A stretch of DNA of 64,000 nucleotides from Streptomyces sp. NBC_00433 (GCA_036015235.1 CP107926.1:806001-870000), one strand, 5' to 3'. Shown: positions 43,138 to 52,876, numbered from the stretch's first letter. Notes: generated by a model not told the origin, from the sequence alone. Numbers and translations are program-made.

Positions 43138-43955
43138 TATTTCGCACCTTATGGGTAGCTAACAGGGCGCAAATACCGGCGCCCAGGGCATCCGGCGGGG
43201 CGCACAGCCGCACCGGGCGCCGCATGTCCGCCAGTCGGGCAATGAGGCAAGCCGAATTCGCCGCATCTGGCCGGAAAGGCAGGGGACGCCCGACCAGGGG
43301 CCGGCTGCCCGCGGCGGCCGAGCGCGACCCGGATGCCGTCAGGCGGCTGCACGACGCGCGCGCCGCGGAACTGGAGCCCGGCGCCGGGCGGCGGACCCTG
43401 CTCGGCGCGGTCGCCCACCACCGCGAGCGCGGCACCGACCCGGGGCGGCGCCGCACCCTGCGCGAAGCGCTGACCTTCGGCCCGCCCCGCCGTCGAGCAC
43501 ACCGACCAGGTAAGGCGAGCTGATCCTGGCGAGAGTCGCCGCCTCGCGCCGGAAGCGCTGGACCGCGACATGGTCGGGGGCCTGCGGTCCGCCCGCGGGT
43601 ATCTTCACGGCCGCCCGGCGGCCGAGCGCCGCGTCCTCGGCCTCGTGGACGCTGCTGCCGCCGCCGGATCCGAGCAGCCGGAGCAACCGGTAGCGGTCGG
43701 CCGGCACCTGTCCGCCTGCCGTCCTCCGCGTCCACCCCCGTCCCGGTGGCCGTCGTGCCATACGATCTGATGCCGCCGACGGCCGCCGGTGGCCGTTCCC
43801 CGGCCGATCGCCCATATGGGGGCGCGTCCGTCTCAGCGCAGCTCGGCCCAACTCACCCGTTTCCCACGTGCACATGACGACTGTTCACCCGGGAGTCGGC
43901 TGCCGGACAGTGTCGGTCCTCATGATATCCGTTGCCCTGTACATCAATATGGATC
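43138..43955. other. Gene-poor stretch with decayed coding sequence
   Basis: About 820 bp lie between the flavoprotein and the repeat/NHL gene. The kinase remnant occupies 43480-43761. To its left (43224-43523, plus strand) an open frame with a helical look (AVRRLHDARAAELEPGAG) may be another relic or a composition artefact. The right edge (43880-43955) is AT-rich and probably contains the promoter of the next gene. Confidence 0.4.
43480..43761 (-). pseudogene. Remnant of a Ser/Thr protein kinase N-lobe
   Basis: The minus strand encodes YRLLRLLGSGGGSSVHEAED, AAVKIPAGG with the ATP-binding Lys, and VQRFRREAATLARISSPYLVG. These are the glycine loop, the VAVK motif and the alpha-C helix of an actinobacterial Pkn-type kinase. 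After VGVLDGG the frame degenerates, and no catalytic loop (HRD) or DFG follows in any frame. About one third of a kinase domain is left, so it cannot be active. Confidence 0.6.
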
Positions 43956-46900
43956 ATGAGACGTCAACAGAAGGCCCGCTGGACCGTGGTGGCGGCGGTC
44001 GCCGCGGCGGCGACGGTGTTCGGCCTGGTCGCGGCCAACAGCGGCGGCGGGGCCGCGGCCGCGCCGGGCTCCGGCCAGCGCTACACCGCCACCTGCCCGA
44101 CCGCCGACCAGGTCACCCCGGCGCTGGGCGCCAACCTGATCAGGAACCCCGGCGCCGAGGACTTCGCCGCGGTCACCGACATGGGCGCGCCGGACGGCGA
44201 CCCGCAGTTCGTCCCCGCCTGCTGGGAGGCATCCTCCCCCATGGACGCGCCCGGCGCCGTCATGGAGTCGTACGCGTCGGCGGTCCCCGGCCAGACCGGG
44301 AGCCGCACCTTCTACGGCGGCTACGACTACGAGACCCCGCAGGTCTCGATCGTGGGCGTCACCACCACGGCCAGCCAGATGGTCGACGTCGGCCCGCTGG
44401 ACGCGGGTGGCAAGTCGTACACGCTGACCGGCGCGATCGGCGGCTACACGACACAGACCGACTACGCGACCGTGACCGCCGCCTTCGAGGACGCCGGGGG
44501 CGCCACCCTCGGCTCCGCGGTCATCGGCCCGGTCAACGCCGCCCAGCGCGGCAATGTCACCAGCCTCGTCCCCGAGGCCGCGGTCGGCACCGTCCCCGCC
44601 GGCACCACGCAGATCCTGGTCACGGTCGCCTCCACCGGCGTCAGCTCCGGCTACGGCATCGACGGCCGCGCCGACAACCTGAACCTGACGATCGCCGCGA
44701 ACGGCACCGGCCAGAGCTACACCGCGCCCTGCCCGGCCGCCGACCGGGCCACCCCGGCGCTGAACACCAACCTGATCTCCAACCCCGGCGCCGAGGACTT
44801 CACCGACGCCACCGCGCTCGGCGCCCCGGCGGGCGACGACCAGACCGTCGCCAGCTGCTGGACCAGCAGCTCCCCGCTGAGCGCCCCCGACGGCACGCAG
44901 GAGTCGCGGCCGTCGTCCTCTCCCGGCGTGACCGGCAGCCGGGTCTTCTACGGCGGTACGAACCCCAGCACGGTCCAGGTCGCGGGCGTGGTCACCACCG
45001 GCACCCAGCTCATCGACGTCAGCTCGCTGAAGGCCGACAACCAGCCTTTCAAGCTGACCGGCCAGATCGGCGGCTACTCGACGCAGACCGACTACGCCCA
45101 GGTCGTCGCCACCTTCGAGGACGCCAGGGGCACGAGCCTCGGCACCGCGGGCATCGGCCCGGCCACCGCCGCCCAGCGCGGCAACGCCTCCGTCCTGCTG
45201 ACGGACGGCGCCTACGGCGTGATCCCGGCCGGTACGCGGAAGGTCCTCGTCACCGTCATCACGGTCGCCGTCAGCAGCGGCGCCAACAGCGACGGCACCG
45301 CCGACAACCTGAACCTGACGATCGGTGACAAGGCGGCGGGCCAGAGCTACACGGTGCCCTGCCCGGCCGCCGACCAGGTCACCCCGGCGCTGAACACCAA
45401 CCTGGTCTCCAACCCCGGCGCCGAGGACTTCACCGCGGCCACCGCGCTGGGCGCCCCGCTGGGGGACGACCAGACCGTCGCCGACTGCTGGACCAGCGCC
45501 TCACCGCTCAACCCGCCGGACGGCACCCAGGAGTCGCGCACCTCGACCTACCCGGGCGTGACCGGCAGCCGGGTCTTCTACGGCGGTACGAACCCCAGCA
45601 CCGTCTCGATCCCGGGCATCGCCACCACCGGCACCCAGGCGATCGACATCAGCTCGCTCGACACCGGCGGCCAGCCGTTCGTCCTGTCCGGCGACCTCGG
45701 CGGCTACGCGACGCAGAGCGACTACGCGACCGTGACCGCCGCCTTCCAGGACGCCGGTGGCGCCGCCCTCGGCTCCGCGGTCATCGGCCCGGTCACCGCG
45801 GGCCAGCGCAACAACGTCTCCAGCCTGGTCCACCAGGCCTGGCACGGCACGGTCCCGGCCGGCGCCAGGAAGGTCGTCGTCACGATCGCCACGGTCGGCG
45901 TCAGCAGCGGCGCCAACAGCGACGGCACCGCCGACAACGTCGACCTGACGATCGGTTCGAGCGCGGCCCCGACCGGCCCGATCCTGCAGACGATGCCGTA
46001 CGCGTCGGTGGGCGACGACGCGGGCACCCACATCGACCCGGGCTCCGGCGCGGTCGTCCCCAACGTCACCCCCGGCTCGCTCTACCGCCCGGCGGGCGTG
46101 TCCGCCGGCGCCGGCTCGGTCTTCGTGTCGAACACCGGCGACAACGTGGTGGCCCGGCTGCGCGGCGGCGGCACGTCGATCCTGGCCGGCTCCCTTGAGG
46201 GCTACGGCGAGCACGGCGACCGCGGCAAGGCCGACGAGGCGACGCTCTACCAGCCCGCGGGCACGGCGGTGGACGCCGCGGGCGACCTCTTCATCGCCGA
46301 CAGCGGCGACAACGTCGTACGCGAGGTCACTGCGAACGGCGTGATCCAGCGCTTCGCGGGCACCGGCACCGCGGGCCACGGGCTGTCCCTGACCGCCACG
46401 TCGGTCCAGCTCGACCACCCGGCGGCCGTCGTGGTCGACGCGGCGAGGGACGTCTTCATCTCCGACACCCAGAACAACCGGGTGCTCAAGGTGTCCGCGA
46501 AGGGGCTCGTCGTCGGTGTGATCGGCGTCGCCGGCCCCGGATACGCCGGTGACGGGAGGTCGGCGCTGCTGGCGCGGCTGAACCAGCCGACCGGGCTGGC
46601 GCTGGACGCGAAGAGCAACCTCTACATCGCGGACTCGGCCAACAACGTGATCCGCCGGGTCGACGCGCGGACCGGCGTGATCACCACGGTGGCCGGCGAC
46701 TTCGCCGCGGGCAAGGCCCACGACGGCCTCGGCGGCTTCTCCGGCGACGGCGGCGCGGCCACCTCCGCGCGGCTCAACGACCCGCAGGGCGTGGCCGTGG
46801 ACGGCGCGGGCGACCTCTTCGTCGCCGACACGTTCAACAACGCGGTCCGCATGGTCACCCCGGACGGGAGGATCACCACGGTGGTGAACTCCGCGGCGGT

Positions 46901-47087
46901 GCCGGGCGGCGAGAGCAGCGGCGCGGCCCCGGCCGCGTCGAAGCTCAACACCCCCGGCGCGGTCGCCTTCGACGCGTCCACGGACTTCCTCTACATCGCG
47001 GACACGCACAACAACGCCGTCGCCCAGGTGATCGGTGTCGCGCGGCCGGGCGCCGCGCCGGGCCCGGTGGCCCCCGCGGAGTCCTGA
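43956..47087 (+). CDS. Secreted protein with three tandem repeats and NHL beta-propeller
   Basis: This 1043-aa exported protein has a signal peptide (about 1-36). Three homologous blocks of about 210 residues follow, starting near 43, 255 and 465. Each opens with a Cys-containing TPAL-x-NLI-x-NPGAED segment, has a second Cys near CW, and runs through FYGG, IGGY-x-TQ-DYA and DNLNLTI. They look like carbohydrate-binding beta-sandwich domains. The C-terminal part (about 690-1030) is an NHL propeller (LFIADSGDNVVREV, LYIADSANNVIRRV, LFVADTFNNAVRMV). The gene ends 30 nt before the phospholipase C-type gene. The ATG at 43956 has no strong ribosome site; a start 8 codons upstream is possible. Confidence 0.75.
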   Translation: MRRQQKARWTVVAAVAAAATVFGLVAANSGGGAAAAPGSGQRYTATCPTADQVTPALGANLIRNPGAEDFAAVTDMGAPDGDPQFVPACWEASSPMDAPGAVMESYASAVPGQTGSRTFYGGYDYETPQVSIVGVTTTASQMVDVGPLDAGGKSYTLTGAIGGYTTQTDYATVTAAFEDAGGATLGSAVIGPVNAAQRGNVTSLVPEAAVGTVPAGTTQILVTVASTGVSSGYGIDGRADNLNLTIAANGTGQSYTAPCPAADRATPALNTNLISNPGAEDFTDATALGAPAGDDQTVASCWTSSSPLSAPDGTQESRPSSSPGVTGSRVFYGGTNPSTVQVAGVVTTGTQLIDVSSLKADNQPFKLTGQIGGYSTQTDYAQVVATFEDARGTSLGTAGIGPATAAQRGNASVLLTDGAYGVIPAGTRKVLVTVITVAVSSGANSDGTADNLNLTIGDKAAGQSYTVPCPAADQVTPALNTNLVSNPGAEDFTAATALGAPLGDDQTVADCWTSASPLNPPDGTQESRTSTYPGVTGSRVFYGGTNPSTVSIPGIATTGTQAIDISSLDTGGQPFVLSGDLGGYATQSDYATVTAAFQDAGGAALGSAVIGPVTAGQRNNVSSLVHQAWHGTVPAGARKVVVTIATVGVSSGANSDGTADNVDLTIGSSAAPTGPILQTMPYASVGDDAGTHIDPGSGAVVPNVTPGSLYRPAGVSAGAGSVFVSNTGDNVVARLRGGGTSILAGSLEGYGEHGDRGKADEATLYQPAGTAVDAAGDLFIADSGDNVVREVTANGVIQRFAGTGTAGHGLSLTATSVQLDHPAAVVVDAARDVFISDTQNNRVLKVSAKGLVVGVIGVAGPGYAGDGRSALLARLNQPTGLALDAKSNLYIADSANNVIRRVDARTGVITTVAGDFAAGKAHDGLGGFSGDGGAATSARLNDPQGVAVDGAGDLFVADTFNNAVRMVTPDGRITTVVNSAAVPGGESSGAAPAASKLNTPGAVAFDASTDFLYIADTHNNAVAQVIGVARPGAAPGPVAPAES
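44082..45960 (+). repeat. Three tandem intragenic repeats of about 630 bp
   Basis: Units start at 44082, 44718 and 45348. Units 2 and 3 share stretches of more than 40 identical bases (for example around 44928-44972 and 45558-45602). The duplication is thus recent or kept uniform by gene conversion. Confidence 0.8.
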
Positions 47088-47117
47088 CCCGGCCCCACGA
47101 GACGAAGAAGAGAGACC

Positions 47118-48686
47118 ATGAGCAGCACAGATTCCGCTCGTCCCGGGCTGTCCCGCCGGCGCTTCGTGACCACCGCGGCGGCGCTCGCCGGCGCCGCCGG
47201 CATCGCCGGCGTGCTCCCCGAGAGCCTCGCCAGGGCCGCGACCGCGGGGCCGGCCAAGGGCGGCCTGGCCGAGATCAAGCACGTCGTGTACGTGATGATG
47301 GAGAACAGGTCCTTCGACCACTACTTCGGCACCTTCCCCGGCGCCCGCGGCTTCAGCGACCGCACCGCCGTCAGGCTGCCGAACGGCAACTCCGTCTTCC
47401 AGCAGCCCGACCCGGCCAACCCGGACGGCTACCTGGAGCCGTTCCACATGTCCACCATCACCACCGGCGCGGCCGCGATCCCGTCGCTGTCCCACGACTG
47501 GCGCGACCAGCACGCCTCGTGGAACCAGGGCGCGATGGACGGCTGGCTGACCACCCACCTGGCCTCCGACGGCCAGGTCAACGGGTCGTACACGATGGGC
47601 TACTTCACCCGGGAGGACATCCCCTTCCACTGGGCCCTCGCCGAGTCCTTCACCCTGCTCGACAACTACCACTGCTCGGTCCTCGGCCCGACGGACCCGA
47701 ACCGGCTGGTGTGGATGTCCGGCACCAACGACCCGCAGGGCGCCTACGGCGGGCCCGTGCTGGAGACCGTCACGCCGAACCCGCTGACCTACCCGTCGGC
47801 CGCGGAGATCCTCTACGACGCCGGCTACAGCTGCAAGACGTACTTCTCCGGCGCGACCAGCGGCTTCAACGTCTTCGGCTGGTTCGCGAACTTCCAGAAC
47901 AAGACGACCCTGCCGCTGAGCCTGTACAACTCCGTCATGACCGGCGGCACGCTCTTCGGCGACGGCACGCCGGGCCGGGTCGGCAACCCGACCAGCCCGA
48001 CCCCGGCGGCCGACGCGTCGCTGGGCTTCGAGGAGGACTGCGCCAACGGCGTCCTCGCCGACGTGTCGTGGCTGTTCATGCCGAGCGAGGCCGACGAGCA
48101 CCCGCCGAACCTGCCCGCGGCGGGCGCGCAGTACCTGGCGTCCAAGCTGGAGGCGCTCGCCGCCAACGAGGACCTGTGGAATTCGACCGTCTTCGTGCTG
48201 AACTACGACGAGAACGACGGCTTCTTCGACCACGTCCCGCCGCCGGTCCCGAACCGCCAGAAGTATCCCGAGGAGTTCGTGGACGTGCCGTCCCCGAAGG
48301 GCACCCCCGGCGGCGGCCTGCCGGTGGGCGCGGGCTTCCGGGTGCCGTGCATCATCGTGTCCCCGTGGACGGTGGGCGGCCGGATCTACTCGGAGGTCTC
48401 CGACCACACCTCGGGCCTCCGGCTGATCGAGACGATCGCCGCCGCGGGCGGCCTGTCCGGCCGCGGCCCGGTCACCTTCGGCCCGATCAGCAAGTGGCGC
48501 CGCCGCACCTTCGGCGACTTCACCGGGGCCCTCCACCTCCACGACCGCAAGCCGGCCCCGGCGAATCCGCAGTTCGACGCCACCACGGCCGCGGCCAACC
48601 TGGCCGCCCAGGCCACCGCCGCCACCCAGCCCATGCCCGCCCGCCCGGGTGCCACCCAGCAGATGCCCCGCCAGCAGCGCGGCTGA
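47118..48686 (+). CDS. Tat-secreted phospholipase C-type phosphoesterase
   Basis: This 522-aa enzyme has a Tat signal (SRRRFVTTAAALAGAAG, about 12-28) and a PF04185 phosphoesterase domain. The metal and nucleophile block is VVYVMMENRSFDHYFGTFPG (about 58); further motifs are LDNYHCSVLGPTDPNR, DEHPPN, LNYDENDGFFDHVPPP, IIVSPWTVGG and SDHTSGLRLIE. This order matches non-haemolytic phospholipase C and acid phosphatase AcpA. A Gln/Pro/Ala tail follows the domain. It should hydrolyse phospholipid head groups or other phosphodiesters outside the cell. GAAGAAGAGAG precedes the ATG, and it probably shares a transcript with the NHL protein. Confidence 0.85.
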   Translation: MSSTDSARPGLSRRRFVTTAAALAGAAGIAGVLPESLARAATAGPAKGGLAEIKHVVYVMMENRSFDHYFGTFPGARGFSDRTAVRLPNGNSVFQQPDPANPDGYLEPFHMSTITTGAAAIPSLSHDWRDQHASWNQGAMDGWLTTHLASDGQVNGSYTMGYFTREDIPFHWALAESFTLLDNYHCSVLGPTDPNRLVWMSGTNDPQGAYGGPVLETVTPNPLTYPSAAEILYDAGYSCKTYFSGATSGFNVFGWFANFQNKTTLPLSLYNSVMTGGTLFGDGTPGRVGNPTSPTPAADASLGFEEDCANGVLADVSWLFMPSEADEHPPNLPAAGAQYLASKLEALAANEDLWNSTVFVLNYDENDGFFDHVPPPVPNRQKYPEEFVDVPSPKGTPGGGLPVGAGFRVPCIIVSPWTVGGRIYSEVSDHTSGLRLIETIAAAGGLSGRGPVTFGPISKWRRRTFGDFTGALHLHDRKPAPANPQFDATTAAANLAAQATAATQPMPARPGATQQMPRQQRG

Positions 48687-48701
48687 CCCCGCGCCCGACT
48701 C

Positions 48702-48736
48702 CGACGGGCCGCCCGCTCCCCGCGGGCGGCCCGTCG
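48702..48736 (+). terminator. Stem-loop terminator after the phospholipase gene
   Basis: A perfect 15-bp inverted repeat (48702-48716 with 48722-48736, 5-nt loop) begins 15 nt after the stop. Confidence 0.75.
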
Positions 48737-48851
48737 CCGTACCCGGGCGTGAAGCGGATACGGAGGGGAGGCCGGGACGCGTCGTCACAGGCGGCCGGTC
48801 TCCGGACCGGCTGAGCGGAATACATGATCGACTACCGGTGTTGCCGCCTTC

Positions 48852-49796
48852 ATGACTTCCTTGCGCAAACTCGGTTCCTCCGACCTTGAGGTCTTCCCGC
48901 TCGCCCTCGGCGGCAACGTCTTCGGCTGGACCGCCGACGAGAAGGCGTCGTTCGAGGTGCTGGACGCGTACACGGCCGCCGGCGGGAATTTCGTCGACAC
49001 CGCCGACGCGTACTCCGCCTGGGTCGACGGCAACGAGGGCGGCGAGTCGGAGACGATCATCGGCCGCTGGGCCAAGGCCCGCGGCAAGCGGTCCGACATC
49101 GTCATCGCCACCAAGGTCAGCCAGCACCCGGACTTCCCCGGCCTGTCCGCGGCCAACATCAAGGCCGCCGCCGACGCGTCGCTGCGCCGGCTCGACACCG
49201 ACTACATCGACCTCTACTACACGCACTTCGACAAGCCCGAGGTGCCGGTCGAGGAGATCGTCGGCGCGCTCGACGAACTGGTGAAGGCGGGCAAGGTCCG
49301 GCACGTCGCCGCCTCGAACATCAGCCCCGAGCGGCTCCGCGCCTCGCTGGACTTCGCCGACCGCGAGGGCCTGGCCAGGTACGTGGCCCTCCAGCCGCAC
49401 TACAACCTGGTCTCCCGCGACACCTACGAGGGCGCGCTGCAGGACCTCGCCGCCCGCGAGGGCCTCGCGGCCGTGCCGTACTTCGCTCTCGCCTCCGGCT
49501 TCCTCACCGGCAAGTACCGCCCCGGCGCCACGACCGAGAGCGCCCGCGCGGGCTCCGCCGCCAAGCATCTCGAAACCGAGCAGGGCCGGCAGGTCCTCGC
49601 GGCCCTGGACGAGATCGCCGCGGCCCACGAGGCCCCTGTCGCCACGGTCGCCCTCGCCTGGTTGGCCGCCCAGCCGACGATCACCGCGCCCATCGCCTCC
49701 GCCCGCACCGTGGAGCAGCTGCCGGCGCTGCTGGGAGTGGCGGACCTGACCCTGACGGACGGCGAGGTGGACCGCCTGACGCAGGCGTCCGCCTGA
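48852..49796 (+). CDS. Aldo/keto reductase
   Basis: This 314-aa NADPH-dependent (beta/alpha)8-barrel reductase shows the catalytic tetrad: Asp and Tyr in FVDTADAYSAW, Lys in IVIATKVSQ and His in LYYTHFDKP. The C-terminal block IASARTVEQLPALL binds the cofactor 2'-phosphate. It resembles the YghZ/Gcy-like group acting on small aldehydes and ketones; the physiological substrate cannot be inferred. No obvious ribosome site precedes the ATG. Confidence 0.85.
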   Translation: MTSLRKLGSSDLEVFPLALGGNVFGWTADEKASFEVLDAYTAAGGNFVDTADAYSAWVDGNEGGESETIIGRWAKARGKRSDIVIATKVSQHPDFPGLSAANIKAAADASLRRLDTDYIDLYYTHFDKPEVPVEEIVGALDELVKAGKVRHVAASNISPERLRASLDFADREGLARYVALQPHYNLVSRDTYEGALQDLAAREGLAAVPYFALASGFLTGKYRPGATTESARAGSAAKHLETEQGRQVLAALDEIAAAHEAPVATVALAWLAAQPTITAPIASARTVEQLPALLGVADLTLTDGEVDRLTQASA

Positions 49797-50116
49797 GTCC
49801 GACAGGGGGCGCGGGCAGGCCCGACGGTCGATCCGACAAGTCCTGAATGAACTCATCCGGCCTTTCTCCGGCATTGCACAGGGCGCAACGTCGCATGCCA
49901 CCTGGTGAACCTGCCCTTGACGGCCAATTCACTTCCCTGGTCCGGACCCTTGACGGGATGTTCGGACGCGAATGTGCATGCGCACGGCCGCACGAGGCGC
50001 GGCCGATCGGGTGACCGCAGGGGGTGGCGGCGGCCGCGGCCGAGCCGCAGGTGGTCCGCTGGCTCCGGTAGCCGCCCGCTGGGCGGGCACGCGGCAGGCA
50101 GGCGGCCGAAAGGGCG
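49797..50116. other. Intergenic stretch with a repeated -35-like decamer
   Basis: CCCTTGACGG occurs at 49914-49923 and 49947-49956, 33 bp apart (three helical turns). No gene-like frame is found. The region likely carries the promoter of the flavoprotein gene to the right. Confidence 0.35.
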
Positions 50117-51379
50117 GTGGCGGCGGTGGCGGGGACAGCGGACGTGCTGGTCGTGGGGGCGGGCGTGGCCGGGCTGGCGTGCGCGCAGGACCTGGCGGCG
50201 GCGGGACTCGACGTCCAGGTGCTTGAGGCGTCCGACGCGGTGGGCGGCCGGATGCGCACCGACGTGCGGGACGGCTTCCGCTTCGACCGCGGCTTCCAGG
50301 TCGTCAACACCTCCTACCCGCAGCTGCGCCGGCGCCTGCGGCTGCCTGACCTGTCGCTGCGGCCGTTCACCCCCGGCGTCCTGCTGCACACCCCGCACGG
50401 GCGGCTGCGCTTCGCCGATCCGACCCGCACCCCCCGGCTGGCCGCCGACCTGCTGCCGGGCCGCCTGGCGTCGCTCCGCGACCTGTCCGCCCTGGTCATG
50501 CTCTGCGGGCGGGACCTGCTGCTGCCGCCACGCGTCATCAAGCACGCCGCGGAGCGCACGACCCGTACCGCCCTCGCCGACGCGGCGATCGGCGAGGAGC
50601 TGGTCGAGACGTTCTTCCGGCCGTTCCTTTCCGGCGTCTTCCTGGAGAGCGAGCTGGAGACCTCCAGCCGGTTCTTCCACCTGGTGTGGCGCTCGATGCT
50701 GCGCGGGACCCTGTGCCTGCCCGCGCGCGGGGTGGCGGCGGTGCCCGAGCAGCTGGCCGCCGCGCTGCCCGAGGGCACCGTGCGCCTGGGCATCCCGGTG
50801 GAGCGGCTCACCGACGACGGTGTGCTGACCTCCTACGGGGACGAGGTCGCGGCCGCCGCGGTGGTCGTCGCCGCGGGACCCGCGGCGGCGGCCGCCCTGC
50901 TGCCCGGCCTGGAAGTGCCGCCCACCCGCTCGGTCACCACGTATTACCACGCCGCCCCCGCCAGCCCGCTGGCCGAGCCGACCCTGATCACCGACACCGC
51001 GCGGCGCGTCCTCAACACCGTGGTGATCAGCGAGGTCAGCCCCACGTACGCGCCGCGCGGCCGGGCGCTGGTCTCCACCTCCGTGCTCGGCGCGGACGAG
51101 CGGCCCGCGCAGGAGGCCGAGGTCCGCGGCGCGCTGGCGGACATCTACGAGGCCGACACCGCCGGCTGGGAGCCGGTGGCCGTCCACCGCGTGGCGGAGG
51201 CGCTGCCGGCCATGCCCCCGCCGTGGCCGCTCAGCCGCACCACCCGGCATTCCCCGGGCCGCTACGTCTGCGGCGACCACCGGGCCACCGGCTCGGTCCA
51301 GGGCGCGCTGGCCTCGGGGGCCCGCGCCGCCCGCGAAGTCCTCGCGGACCTCGCGGCGACCGGCCGCCCGAGCCGGTGA
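50117..51379 (+). CDS. FAD-dependent amine oxidase/desaturase-type oxidoreductase
   Basis: This 420-aa flavoprotein begins with VLVVGAGVAGLACAQDLAAAGLDV (ADP-binding) and LEASDAVGGRMRTDV (GG motif), and ends with GRYVCGDHRATGSVQGALASG (second FAD motif). This pattern fits the protoporphyrinogen oxidase, phytoene desaturase and monoamine oxidase superfamily. No carotenoid genes are nearby, so the substrate is open. GAAAGGG precedes the GTG closely. Confidence 0.75.
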   Translation: MAAVAGTADVLVVGAGVAGLACAQDLAAAGLDVQVLEASDAVGGRMRTDVRDGFRFDRGFQVVNTSYPQLRRRLRLPDLSLRPFTPGVLLHTPHGRLRFADPTRTPRLAADLLPGRLASLRDLSALVMLCGRDLLLPPRVIKHAAERTTRTALADAAIGEELVETFFRPFLSGVFLESELETSSRFFHLVWRSMLRGTLCLPARGVAAVPEQLAAALPEGTVRLGIPVERLTDDGVLTSYGDEVAAAAVVVAAGPAAAAALLPGLEVPPTRSVTTYYHAAPASPLAEPTLITDTARRVLNTVVISEVSPTYAPRGRALVSTSVLGADERPAQEAEVRGALADIYEADTAGWEPVAVHRVAEALPAMPPPWPLSRTTRHSPGRYVCGDHRATGSVQGALASGARAAREVLADLAATGRPSR

Positions 51380-51514
51380 AACCGCCCGGGTCCCGGCCCG
51401 GCGGCGCAAGCGGCCCTTCCGGTGATTGCGCGGTGCTTCACGAGCGAGGCGGCCGCCGCCGGGGTAAGGCATCTCAGCACACGTCGAACCCGGACCGGCG
51501 CGAGGAGATCGGCC

Positions 51515-51799
51515 ATGTACGCAGCAGTACGGCGGTATGAGGGAGTGGCCGATCCGGCCGAGGTGGCGCGCTTCGTGGAGGAGGGATTCCTGCCGATCGT
51601 GCGCCAGGTCCCCGGCTTCGTGGCCTTCTACTGGCTCGACGCCGGAGACGGGGTGGTCCTGTCGACCAGCGTCTTCCAGGACCGGGCGGGCGCCGAGGAG
51701 TCGACGCTGCGGGCGTCGAACTTCATCCGCGACAGCCTCGGGTCGCACCTCCCCCAGCCTCCGCAGATCACGGCCGGGGAGGTCGTGGTCACCGGGTAG
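51515..51799 (+). CDS. Small ABM-like dimeric alpha/beta-barrel protein
   Basis: This 94-aa protein has the length and pattern of the antibiotic-biosynthesis-monooxygenase fold: MYAAVRRYEGVADPAEVARFV, then LPIVRQVPGFVAFYWLDAGDGVVLSTSVFQD, then a helix and a final strand. Such proteins act as cofactor-free monooxygenases, heme-degrading enzymes or ligand-binding dimers. GAGGAG stands 7 nt before the ATG at 51515, which rules out the longer upstream frame. Confidence 0.7.
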   Translation: MYAAVRRYEGVADPAEVARFVEEGFLPIVRQVPGFVAFYWLDAGDGVVLSTSVFQDRAGAEESTLRASNFIRDSLGSHLPQPPQITAGEVVVTG

Positions 51800-51924
51800 C
51801 GGACGCGCCGCCCGGCGCCCGCCGGCCCCCGCTCCGTACGATCGCCGGAGCAGGACCCCGCAGGCGGTCGCGGGCACCGCGCCCGCCACGCCTCCGCGAT
51901 CGATCCCCGGCCCGAGGAGGGCTC

Positions 51925-52716
51925 ATGAAGGACGCCGCACAGCACCAGGAACAGCCCGCGCGGAACTATCCGGGGACACTCGTGCCCGCCGGCCATGTCG
52001 AGCCGGTGCCGCGGCGCATCCGCGGCTTCGTGGGCGGCCGCCCGGTGCTGGACACCCGGCGGGCCCGCTACGTGTGGGAGTGGTCCGGCTACCCGCAGTA
52101 CAGCATCCCCGTCGCGGACCTGGCCTCGGGGGAGCTGGTCGACGAGGGGCACGAGGAGAGCCGGGCGCCGGGCACCGTACGGCGGCACGCGCTGCGGGTC
52201 GGCGAGGAGCTGCGGCCGGGCGCCGCCTGGGTGTGGGCCGACGACGCGGCCGAGGGCCTCGCCGGCACGGTCCGCTTCGAATGGGGCGCGCTGGACGCCT
52301 GGTTCGAGGAGGACGAGCAGGTCTTCGTCCACCCCAGGAATCCGTACACCCGGGTGGACGCGCTCCGCTCCAGCAGCCACGTCCGCGTCGAGCTCGACGG
52401 GCTCGTGCTGGCCGACGCGCCGTCCTGCGTACCGGTCTTCGAGACCGGGCTGCCCACCCGTTACTACGTCGACCGCGTGCACGCCGACTTCACCCTGCTG
52501 ACGCCCAGCGACACCGTCACCGCCTGCCCGTACAAGGGCACCACCAGCGGCTACTGGTCGGTCCGCACCCCCCGCGGCACACAGCGGGACCTCGTCTGGG
52601 CGTACGACTTCCCGACCCGCCAGCTGTCGCCGATCACCGGCCTGGTGTGCTTCTACAACGAGCGCGTGGACCTCTACGTCGACGGTGAGCTGCTGCCGCG
52701 GCCCGTGCGCCGCTGA
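51925..52716 (+). CDS. DUF427 domain protein (two domains)
   Basis: This 263-aa protein contains two DUF427 units (about 30-125 and 145-255). The first has RIRGFVGGRPVLDTRRARYVWE and the second HVRVELDGLVLADA, LPTRYYVDRVHADFTLL and the hallmark TACPYKGTTSGYWSV. The fold is a small beta-barrel of unknown function that is widespread in actinobacteria. GAGGAGGG precedes the ATG. Confidence 0.8.
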   Translation: MKDAAQHQEQPARNYPGTLVPAGHVEPVPRRIRGFVGGRPVLDTRRARYVWEWSGYPQYSIPVADLASGELVDEGHEESRAPGTVRRHALRVGEELRPGAAWVWADDAAEGLAGTVRFEWGALDAWFEEDEQVFVHPRNPYTRVDALRSSSHVRVELDGLVLADAPSCVPVFETGLPTRYYVDRVHADFTLLTPSDTVTACPYKGTTSGYWSVRTPRGTQRDLVWAYDFPTRQLSPITGLVCFYNERVDLYVDGELLPRPVRR

Positions 52717-52876
52717 CCCCGCCCGGCCCCGGGCGGCGCGCCGCCGTCGCAGGGCGCGCGTGGCGGCGCCAGCGTCCGGGAGACGACGGAAAACCGCGCC
52801 GCGCACCTGCGCGGGCCCTTCGTCGGGCAAGCTGGGTCAGGCAGCTGATGTGTCCCAGCTCACCCGAGGAGCCGCC

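Noticed and set aside
45501..49901. 1466-aa minus-strand open frame
   Set aside because: It spans three well-supported plus-strand genes (the NHL protein, the phospholipase and the aldo/keto reductase) and has no protein family character.
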